Positions 57,273 to 64,000 of a stretch of DNA of 64,000 nucleotides are shown here, piece after piece. Under the pieces are notes generated by a model. That model searched no databases. It saw only the letters and a list, made by a program, of their open reading frames with translations, and was not told the DNA's origin. Numbering within the stretch: position 1 is the stretch's first letter; every line of letters starts with the position of its first letter. The position numbers and the translations under genes are program-made. The DNA lies in assembly GCF_014252075.1 (NCBI RefSeq), contig NZ_CP059209.1, positions 482,818 through 546,817 of the forward strand. Direction: 5' to 3'. This stretch comes from Blattabacterium cuenoti (GTDB lineage: Bacteria > Bacteroidota > Bacteroidia > Flavobacteriales > Blattabacteriaceae).

Positions 57273-57527
57273 TCACATTTTTTTATATTTTTCATATTTT
57301 CTTTTAAATCTTTCTGCCGGTCCTGTTTTTCCTAAAAACCTTTTTTCTCCAGTAAAAAATGGATGAGAATAACTAGATATTTCCATTTTATATAACGGAT
57401 AATCGCATCCATCTATTTGAATGGAATCTTTTGTTTTTACTGTTGATCTGCAAATCAAAATTTTTTCATTATTAATATCTTTAAAAACAACAGGTCTATA
57501 ATTTTCCGGATGTATTTTTTTTCTCAT
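57273..57527 (-). CDS. rpmE: 50S ribosomal protein L31, type B
   Basis: The 84 residues MRKKIHPENYRPVVFKDIN and SSYSHPFFTGEKRFLGKTGPAERFKRKYEKY are characteristic of the long L31 form. The zinc-binding Cys pairs of type A are absent, so this is the zinc-independent type. The start is ATG at 57525-57527. It lies 34 bases upstream of the GlmU-like gene and 12 after the FabH-like gene. Confidence 0.95.
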   Translation of the reverse strand: MRKKIHPENYRPVVFKDINNEKILICRSTVKTKDSIQIDGCDYPLYKMEISSYSHPFFTGEKRFLGKTGPAERFKRKYEKYKKM

Positions 57528-57539
57528 ATTTTTTCATTT

Positions 57540-58640
57540 TTATTTTTTTAGTGGGAAACGATAAATCATTCCATTAATATTCATTCCTGCTCCTAGAGAT
57601 GCCATTAATATAGTGTCTCCAGGTTCTATTTCATGAGGAGGCATTTTCCCCTGAATAATCAAATCCAACAAAGTAGGGACAGTAGCTACAGAAGAATTTC
57701 CAAATTTTCTTATTGTCATTGGCATTATTTTTGATATAATTCCTTTATTTAGAGATGTATAATTATACAATTTCAATAATCTTTTTAAGATTGCATAATC
57801 CATTTTTGCATTAGCTTGATGAATAAGAATTTTCTTAATATCTTTCAAATGCAAATTTGCATGATCAAGTATATTTTTTAACATATTTGGAACTTCTGTC
57901 AATGCGTATTCATAAATTCTTCTTCCATTCATTCTAATATTCACTAGAGATTTTTTATAATTTTGATTTAAAGAAGGACCATTAGTTAAGTAATACAACT
58001 CATCGTTATTATTGCATTGAGTCTCATAATGAATAATTCCATTTTTTTCATTCTCCAAATCTTCTATAGCTGATAAAACAGCTGCTCCAGCTCCATCCGA
58101 AAAAATCATAGCATTTCTATCATGTGGATCTATAACTTTAGATAAAGTTTCTGAACTGGTAACTAATATATTCTTAGCATATTTAGCTTGTAAAAGCTGA
58201 TCGGCAAGAATCATACCTTCTATCCATCCTGGACAACCAAAAATCATATCATATGGTCTACATTTTTTATTCTTTATTTGAAGTTTGTTCTTTACTCTAG
58301 CGGCTATAGAGGGCATAAAATCAGATTGACAAGAAATAGGATGAATATCTCCATAATTATGAGCAGATATAATATAATCTATTTTTTCTTTATAAATTTT
58401 AGAATTAATCAAAGCTCTTTTTGCTGCAATCGTAGCAATATCCGAATTCAATAATCCTTTATTAATATATCTTCTTTCCTCTATTTCCGTAATTTTTTGA
58501 AACTTATTAATAATTTCTTCATTAGACTTATCAATTTTTAATCCTTTTTTATCGTAAAATTTATGTCTTAAAAAATGATCACTTTTTATAATTTTTTTGG
58601 GCAAATAGTGCCCAGTTCCTGTAATGATTGATCGAATCAT
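57540..58640 (-). CDS. 3-oxoacyl-ACP synthase III family protein (FabH-like)
   Basis: Condenses an acyl-CoA starter with malonyl-ACP or a related acyl carrier. About 366 residues from ATG 58638-58640. The thiolase-fold triad is visible: Cys in MIFGCPGWIEG (about 136-146), His in LIHQANAKMD (about 272-281) and Asn in KFGNSSVATVPTLLD (about 308-322). FSDGAGAAVLSA is typical. It is longer than E. coli FabH (about 317), and the sequence is closer to the divergent Bacteroidota KAS III group than to a standard FabH, so its exact substrate is uncertain. The start codon is divergent from menG. Confidence 0.85.
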   Translation of the reverse strand: MIRSIITGTGHYLPKKIIKSDHFLRHKFYDKKGLKIDKSNEEIINKFQKITEIEERRYINKGLLNSDIATIAAKRALINSKIYKEKIDYIISAHNYGDIHPISCQSDFMPSIAARVKNKLQIKNKKCRPYDMIFGCPGWIEGMILADQLLQAKYAKNILVTSSETLSKVIDPHDRNAMIFSDGAGAAVLSAIEDLENEKNGIIHYETQCNNNDELYYLTNGPSLNQNYKKSLVNIRMNGRRIYEYALTEVPNMLKNILDHANLHLKDIKKILIHQANAKMDYAILKRLLKLYNYTSLNKGIISKIMPMTIRKFGNSSVATVPTLLDLIIQGKMPPHEIEPGDTILMASLGAGMNINGMIYRFPLKK

Positions 58641-58747
58641 TTTTTTCAAAAATAAAAATTAATGATAAAATAAAAAAAATAAAATTATTTAAAAGAGTTA
58701 AAGAACCGTTTTTTCTTCATAATTTAAAAGGTAAATTATACAACATT

Positions 58748-59469
58748 ATGAACAAACATTCTATAAAAGAAGAAAAAATAAAAAATATGTTTGATCACAT
58801 TTCTCATAAATATGATTTGATAAATCATATATTGTCTTTTGGGATAGATTTTTTTTGGAGAAGAAAAATAATTCATTTATTAGATAAATTTAATAAAAAA
58901 AAAAGATTCAAAATATACTAGATTTAGCTACTGGAACCGGAGATTTGGCTATTCTTTTAGCAAATAGATTTGATGATGCTTACATTATAGGATTAGATCC
59001 ATCGGAAAAAATGCTAGAAGTAGCTCAAAATAAAATAAGAAATAATTTTTTGGAAAAAAGAATCAAATTAATTCAAGGATATTCTCAACATATTCCATTT
59101 GGAAATAGAACTTTCGATGCAGTGACTGTAGCTTTTGGAATAAGAAATTTTCAATATATTCACCTTTCTTTCAAAGAAATATATAGAATACTGAAACCTT
59201 TAGGAATATTAGGAATATTAGAATTCTCTAAACCTTCCAATTATTGGATTAAAAAAATTTACTATTTCTATTCTCATTTTATCCTAAATAAAATAGGAAG
59301 TTCCCTATCAAATAATCATATTGCATATAATTATTTAAAAGAGTCTATTAGATCATTTTCTTATTGTGGAAAAAGGATGAATAAACTTTTAAAGTTTCAT
59401 AAATTTAACACAATATATATGAAAAAATTAACTTTTGAAATTGCTTCTATTTATTTGTCAAATAAATAA
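58748..59469 (+). pseudogene. menG: Demethylmenaquinone methyltransferase, frameshifted at an A10 tract
   Basis: Last step of menaquinone synthesis, SAM-dependent methylation. From ATG 58748 the frame reads MNKHSIKEEKIKNMF and FDHISHKYDLINHILSFGIDFFW, the family N-terminus, then hits a TAG at 58918-58920 after an A10 tract (58894-58903). The rest continues one frame away with the SAM motif LDLATGTGD directly after the break, then GLDPSEKMLEVAQ, VAFGIRNFQ and LEFSKP to a stop at 59467-59469. One extra A gives an uninterrupted 240-residue protein, the normal family length. No other lesion is seen. It may be a new pseudogene, a sequencing error, or a gene rescued by slippage. Confidence 0.85.
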
Positions 59470-59510
59470 AATTCATTTTTTTGCATTTATAACTAACATT
59501 CTTTATCGTA

Positions 59511-61028
59511 ATGATAAAATATTTATCCGGGTATTTAACATCTTCTTTTCTCAAAAAAAGAATTAAAAACATAGAATTTTTCATGCGTTATCCAACAGAA
59601 ATACAAAATCAATTGATTAATCGATTGATTTTGTATGCAAAAGACACTGAATTTGGAAAAAAACATGGGTTTCGTGACATTAAGAAATATCAGCAATTTT
59701 CTGAAAGAATACCCATATGTAAATATGAAGATTTAAAATATGTAATCAAAAGAATTCGTAGAGGAGAAAAAGATATATTATGGCCAGGAACAGTAAAATG
59801 GTTTGCCAGATCTTCTGGAACTACAAATACAAAAAGTAAATATATTCCTGTGACCAAACTCTCCATGAATGAGTGTCATTACAAAGCAGGAAAAGATATG
59901 TTATCTATTTATATTCATAATCATCCAAAAACGAAAATTTTTTTCGGAAAAGCTGTTCGTTTAGGAGGAAGTCATGAATTATATAAAAATTACAACACTT
60001 TTTATGGGGATTTATCTTCTATTTTGATCAAAAATATGCCTTTTTGGGCGGAAAATATTTGTATTCCTGGTAAAAAAACAGCTTTAATGAGCGAATGGGA
60101 AACAAAACTGGAAAATATAGTAAAAGAAACAGGATGCAAGGATGTTCGAATTTTGTTGGGAGTTTGTTCTTGGTTATTAATATTTTTAAACAAATTGCTA
60201 AAAAAATTTGACAAAAAAAGAATTAACGAAATATGGCCTAATATAGAAGTCATATTTCATGGAGGAATGAGTTTAAAACCTTATATACATCAATATCAGA
60301 ACTTATTCGAAAAATCTATTAATTATTACGACATATATAGTGCTTCAGAAGGTTTTTTTGCTATTCAAGATCAAAGAAATGTTGAAGATCTTTTGCTTTT
60401 ATTAAATCATGGAATTTTTTATGAATTTATTCCTGCAGAAGACATAGATAAAAAAAATCCTAAAATAATCTCCATTGAGAATGTGGAATTGAATAAAAAT
60501 TATGCATTAGTTGTTTCTACTAATGCCGGATTATGGAGATATATTGTTGGAGACACTATTAAATTTACTAATTTATCACCATATAGAATTTCTATTTCAG
60601 GAAGAACCACTCTTTACATTAATTCCTTTGGGGAAGAATTAATTATTGAAAATGCGGAGGAAGCTTTGAATAAAACTTGCCTAAAAACAAATTCTATTAT
60701 TCATGAATATACAGCAGGTCCCATTTATATGAATCAAAACAATTCTGGTGCTCACGAATGGATTATAGAATTCAAGAAACATCCGAAAAATTTGTGCAAT
60801 TTTAGAAACATTTTGGATAACGAATTAAAATCTCTGAATTCCGATTATGAAATTAAACGATATAAAAATATTGTTTTGGGGCCTCCTATTATACATGTAG
60901 CTAGAAATGGGTTATTTTATAATTGGTTGAAAAAAAATAAAAAATTAGGTGGACAAAATAAAATTCCTCGTTTATCTAATGATAGAAAATATATAGATTC
61001 CATTCTCAAAATGGAAAAAAATTTTTAG
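59511..61028 (+). CDS. GH3 auxin-responsive-promoter family protein
   Basis: Member of the GH3 family, ANL-type adenylating enzymes that in plants join acyl acids to amino acids. The 505 residues contain the adenylate-forming loop FARSSGTTNTKSKYIPVT (about 92-109), FHGGMSLKPY (about 249-258), the YSASEGFFAIQD acyl-adenylate motif (about 279-290), and a C-terminal domain with YIVGDTIKF and ISGRT. ATP-binding residues look preserved, so activity is likely. Substrate unknown. A nearly perfect 36-bp palindrome lies at codons 31-42. The start is ATG at 59511. Confidence 0.85.
   Translation: MIKYLSGYLTSSFLKKRIKNIEFFMRYPTEIQNQLINRLILYAKDTEFGKKHGFRDIKKYQQFSERIPICKYEDLKYVIKRIRRGEKDILWPGTVKWFARSSGTTNTKSKYIPVTKLSMNECHYKAGKDMLSIYIHNHPKTKIFFGKAVRLGGSHELYKNYNTFYGDLSSILIKNMPFWAENICIPGKKTALMSEWETKLENIVKETGCKDVRILLGVCSWLLIFLNKLLKKFDKKRINEIWPNIEVIFHGGMSLKPYIHQYQNLFEKSINYYDIYSASEGFFAIQDQRNVEDLLLLLNHGIFYEFIPAEDIDKKNPKIISIENVELNKNYALVVSTNAGLWRYIVGDTIKFTNLSPYRISISGRTTLYINSFGEELIIENAEEALNKTCLKTNSIIHEYTAGPIYMNQNNSGAHEWIIEFKKHPKNLCNFRNILDNELKSLNSDYEIKRYKNIVLGPPIIHVARNGLFYNWLKKNKKLGGQNKIPRLSNDRKYIDSILKMEKNF
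59601..59636 (+). repeat. Near-perfect 36-bp palindrome inside the GH3 gene
   Basis: Outer arms of 13 bases (59601-59613 and 59624-59636) are exact inverse complements. The inner ten bases pair except for one T/G position. In RNA it would form a strong hairpin beginning 90 bases into the coding sequence. Confidence 0.85.
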
Positions 61029-61052
61029 TAGAAATATTTTTAACTTTATATC

Positions 61053-61316
61053 ATGACTGCAGAGAAAAAAAAAGAAATATTCAAGATCTATGGAACATCT
61101 GTTAACGATACAGGTTCTTCAAAAGTACAAGTAACCTTGTTCACTTACCGGATTAATCACTTAAGCAATCATCTGAAAAACAATAAAAAAGACTTTAATA
61201 CAGAAAGAGCTTTGGTAAAATTAGTGGGTAAAAGAAAAAAACTATTAAAATATATAGAAAAACGTGATATTAATTGTTATAAAAAAATAATTAAACATCT
61301 AGGATTGAGAAAATGA
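61053..61316 (+). CDS. rpsO: 30S ribosomal protein S15
   Basis: The 87 residues EKKKEIFKIYG, DTGSSKVQVTLFTYRINHLSNHLKNN and LVKLVGKRKKLLKYIEKRDINCYKKIIKHLGLRK are S15, a primary 16S rRNA-binding protein. Length and order before pnp are normal. The start is ATG at 61053. An A9 tract follows the start codon closely. It is 32 bases before pnp. Confidence 0.97.
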   Translation: MTAEKKKEIFKIYGTSVNDTGSSKVQVTLFTYRINHLSNHLKNNKKDFNTERALVKLVGKRKKLLKYIEKRDINCYKKIIKHLGLRK

Positions 61317-61348
61317 TATAGTATTTCTAGATAGAAAAAAAATAAAAT

Positions 61349-63496
61349 ATGCCAGATATAGTTAAAGAAACCATATCTCTTAAAGATGGTCGTACTATCA
61401 TTATTGAAACAGGAGAGTTAGCTAGACAAGCAGATGGAGCTGCTGTAGTACGTATAGGAGATACAATGCTATTGGCTACTGTAGTTGTTTCCAAAGAAAT
61501 AAAAAATGAAAAAAATTTTTTTCCTTTAACAGTAGATTATAGAGAAAAATATTCCGCAGGCGGAAAAATTCCTGGGGGGTTTATAAAAAGGGAAGGAAGA
61601 CCTTCCGATGAAGAAATATTAACAATGAGATTAGTTGATCGAGTTTTAAGGCCAACATTTCCAGAATGGTTCAAAAATGAAATACAGATAATGATTTCTT
61701 TATTGTCATATGATAAAAATGTTTTGCCGGATGGATTAGCTGGATTAGCCGCATCAACAGCTCTATCTGTAGCAGGAATCCCTTTCAATGGTCCTATATC
61801 AGAAATACGTATTATACGTTTAAAAAAAAAATTTATTATTAATCCTAGTTTAGATCAATTGAAAGAAGCAGATATAGATTTGATAGTGGGTGCTTCTATA
61901 AACTCTATTATCATGATAGAAGGAGAAATGAAAGAAATAAAAGAAAGTGAATTATTGAATACTATAATTCAAGCTCATGAAGAGATTAAACCTCAGATAG
62001 AAGCTCAAATACGTTTATCTGAAAAATTATCCAAAAAAAATAAATTTTTTTTTGAAGATCAAGAAGAAAAAATAGAAAAATCAGAAAATGAATTTTTCAA
62101 AAAAGAACTTTTTTCTTTTTCTTACGAAAAAATTGAAAAAATTTACAATGATTTTTTAGAAAAAAAAACTAGATCTATTCAAGAAAAAATTATCTTAAAT
62201 AATTTCAAAAAAAAATTTTTAACAGAAGAAAAAATAGAAAAAGAAAAAAAAGAAGCTATCATTGATCAATTTTATGAAGAAATCAAAAAAAAAGTAACCA
62301 GAAATTTGATTTTAGAAAAAGGAATTCGATTGGATGGTAGAACTAATAAACAAATACGTCCAATATATAGTGTTGTAGATTACTTACCAGGAGTCCATGG
62401 TTCTGCTTTATTTTCTAGAGGAGAAACTCAATCACTCACAACTGTCACTTTAGGGTCATCTTTAGATGCTAATAAAATAGATAATGTTGTTGTGGAAAAT
62501 CAGGAAAAATTTTATCTACATTACAATTTTCCACCTTTTTCAACAGGAGAAATACGTCCAATCAGGGGGGTTTCTAGACGTGAAGTTGGTCATGGTAATT
62601 TAGCTCAACGTGCATTGAAAAATATTATACCTGATAATCCATATACGATACGTGTTGTATCAGACATTTTAGAATCTAATGGATCTTCTTCTATGGCTAC
62701 AGTTTGTGCTGCAAGTTTAGCTTTGATGGATGCTGGTATTTCTATTAAAAATCCAGTTTCTGGAATTGCAATGGGATTATTGATGGAAAAAGAAAAAAAA
62801 ATTATTATATCGGATATAATAGGTGAGGAAGATCACTTTGGAGATTTAGATTTTAAAATAACGGGAACCCAGTATGGAATTACAGCTTGTCAAATGGATG
62901 TAAAAAAAACACATGGATTAACATATGATCTTTTAAATCAAATTTTGATGCAAGCTTTAGAAGGACGAATTTTCATCTTAAAAAAAATGATAGAAGTCTT
63001 ACCAAAATATAGAAAAAAAATGAAACCTAATGCTCCAAAAATATACACTTTTAATATTCCCAAAGATTTCATTGGATCAGTCATAGGACCAGGAGGGAAA
63101 GTTATTCAAGAAATACAATCATACACAAACACTAACATACTAATTGAAGAAAAAGGAGATTTTGGTTACATTGAAATTGTCGGTAAAGATTATGAAAAAA
63201 TAGAAAAAGCTATTGATAGAATTAAACAAATTACTTTCGTTCCAGAATTAGGAAAAGTTTATAAGGCAAAAGTGAAATCTATAAAAGATTTTGGAGCTTT
63301 TGTTGAAATAGCTAAAGGGGTAGAAGGATTACTACATATTTCAGAAATCAGATGGAAAAGATTGAATCGCATAGAAGAAGAGTTACATATTGGTGACATT
63401 ATTGATGTAAAATTTATGGGAATGGATGAAAAAAATAAAAAAATGAAACTTTCTAGAAAAGTTCTTTTTCCTCGTCCAGGAAAAAAAAATGATTAA
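61349..63496 (+). CDS. pnp: Polyribonucleotide nucleotidyltransferase
   Basis: Phosphorolytic 3'-5' exoribonuclease. The 715 residues have two RNase PH domains (about 10-230, with [16 protein letters not shown] and [13 protein letters not shown]; and about 325-550, with [14 protein letters not shown] and [24 protein letters not shown]), the KH domain with [15 protein letters not shown] (about 575-589) and an S1 domain (about 635-705, [14 protein letters not shown]). The C-terminus is complete. The A10 at 61822-61831 is in frame. RNase Y is also in this window. Confidence 0.97.
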   Translation: MPDIVKETISLKDGRTIIIETGELARQADGAAVVRIGDTMLLATVVVSKEIKNEKNFFPLTVDYREKYSAGGKIPGGFIKREGRPSDEEILTMRLVDRVLRPTFPEWFKNEIQIMISLLSYDKNVLPDGLAGLAASTALSVAGIPFNGPISEIRIIRLKKKFIINPSLDQLKEADIDLIVGASINSIIMIEGEMKEIKESELLNTIIQAHEEIKPQIEAQIRLSEKLSKKNKFFFEDQEEKIEKSENEFFKKELFSFSYEKIEKIYNDFLEKKTRSIQEKIILNNFKKKFLTEEKIEKEKKEAIIDQFYEEIKKKVTRNLILEKGIRLDGRTNKQIRPIYSVVDYLPGVHGSALFSRGETQSLTTVTLGSSLDANKIDNVVVENQEKFYLHYNFPPFSTGEIRPIRGVSRREVGHGNLAQRALKNIIPDNPYTIRVVSDILESNGSSSMATVCAASLALMDAGISIKNPVSGIAMGLLMEKEKKIIISDIIGEEDHFGDLDFKITGTQYGITACQMDVKKTHGLTYDLLNQILMQALEGRIFILKKMIEVLPKYRKKMKPNAPKIYTFNIPKDFIGSVIGPGGKVIQEIQSYTNTNILIEEKGDFGYIEIVGKDYEKIEKAIDRIKQITFVPELGKVYKAKVKSIKDFGAFVEIAKGVEGLLHISEIRWKRLNRIEEELHIGDIIDVKFMGMDEKNKKMKLSRKVLFPRPGKKND

Positions 63497-63515
63497 AAAA
63501 AAATATGATAAAACT

Positions 63516-64000
63516 ATGAGACAACTTAAAATTACTAAACAAGTAACAAATCGTGAATCTGAATCATTGGATAAATACCTTCATGAGATAGGAAAAATTC
63601 CATTACTAACGCCAGAAGAAGAAGTAGAATATGCTCGTAGAGCAAGAGAAGGAGATGCATCTGCTATAAATAAACTTGTAAATGCAAATTTACGTTTTGT
63701 AGTATCTGTCGCTAAACAATACCAAAATCAAGGATTAAGTTTATGTGATTTAATTAATGAAGGAAATTTAGGTTTGATAAAAGGAATATTGCGCTTTGAT
63801 GAAACAAGAGGTTTTAAATGTATATCCTATGTTGTATGGTGGATAAGACAAGCAATTTTACAAGCCATAGCTGAACAATCACGTTCTATTAGACAACCCA
63901 CAAACAAATTAGCTTTATTAAATAAAATTTTAAAAACTCTTGCTCAATTAGAGCAAGAATTGCAAAGAACTCCTTCTTCCAGAGAAATAGCAGAACATCT
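63516..64000 (+). CDS. rpoD: Housekeeping sigma factor RpoD, N-terminal part (runs off right edge)
   Basis: Main sigma factor. From ATG 63516 the frame [29 protein letters not shown] is open to the end, about 161 codons. Region 1.2 (about 18-50) starts almost at once, so the long 1.1 region of proteobacterial sigma-70 is missing, as in the short Bacteroidota form. Region 2 follows, with [31 protein letters not shown] and [15 protein letters not shown]. An upstream ATG at 63505 is not usable because it hits a stop after four codons. It lies 19 bases after pnp. Confidence 0.95.
   Translation, partial: MRQLKITKQVTNRESESLDKYLHEIGKIPLLTPEEEVEYARRAREGDASAINKLVNANLRFVVSVAKQYQNQGLSLCDLINEGNLGLIKGILRFDETRGFKCISYVVWWIRQAILQAIAEQSRSIRQPTNKLALLNKILKTLAQLEQELQRTPSSREIAEH

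Overview
The window is a gene-dense, very AT-rich stretch of a bacterial chromosome. It fits a Flavobacteriales (Bacteroidota) insect endosymbiont, most likely Blattabacterium, the cockroach symbiont. I base this on protein families and signatures typical of that phylum: a DUF4290 protein, the GlmU-like alternative nucleotidyltransferase, a short housekeeping sigma factor, a deoxyhypusine-synthase-like protein, a type B L31, and a PASTA protein between ddl and rluD. I also use the lack of mobile elements, the short or overlapping gene junctions, the poly(A)-rich genes and one gene broken at a poly(A) tract. No Shine-Dalgarno sequences stand out. The genus is an inference; the family calls come from reading the proteins.

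Layout. 1-5.1 kb: start of ileS (minus strand, runs off the left edge), mutS, tRNA-Gly, tRNA-Leu, and guaB, whose 3' end runs into tRNA-Leu on the other strand. 5.1-15.7 kb: a small lipoprotein gene faces a long minus-strand run, iscS-like, sdhC-sdhA-sdhB, accA, dnaB, FtsX-like permease, glmM, rplS, with a strong bidirectional terminator at the convergence. 15.9-22.1 kb: rny, deoxyhypusine-synthase-like, lpdA (plus strand); ung and ferredoxin (minus); LuxC-type acyl-CoA reductase (plus). 22.1-24.2 kb: ribD, aroE, rpsU, tRNA-Val (minus). 24.3-32.6 kb: recG, uvrD/pcrA, CDF transporter, DUF4290, murA, greA, HIT protein. 32.6-43.1 kb: coaX, alpha/beta hydrolase, formyl-THF cyclo-ligase, rseP, feoA-feoB plus a 41-residue Cys-rich peptide, ddl, PASTA protein, rluD, mgtE. 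43.2-51.8 kb: leuS, glutamate dehydrogenase, pyrH, frr, asnS, rpoN. 51.8-58.6 kb (minus): aldehyde dehydrogenase, sufE, metE, GlmU-like, rpmE, FabH-like. 58.7-64 kb: frameshifted menG, GH3-family protein, rpsO, pnp, and the start of rpoD (runs off the right edge). No stretch longer than 300 bases lacks a gene; the longest gap is 289 bases (31479-31767).

How the genes fit together. Cell-wall precursor supply is represented by glmM, the GlmU-like protein, murA and ddl. Respiration is represented by succinate dehydrogenase, lpdA and menaquinone methylation. Nitrogen assimilation and amino-acid supply are represented by glutamate dehydrogenase, metE and aroE. Metal uptake has feoAB, mgtE and a CDF exporter. 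Repair and recombination genes (mutS, recG, uvrD, ung) are well kept. RNA turnover has RNase Y and PNPase.

Most notable observations: menG is split at an A10 tract where one extra A would restore a normal 240-residue enzyme; A11-A12 tracts sit in frame inside leuS, rpoN, murA and other genes; the LeuRS editing site has lost its key residues; MurA has Asp where fosfomycin-sensitive enzymes have Cys; and a tiny Cys-rich gene directly follows feoB.
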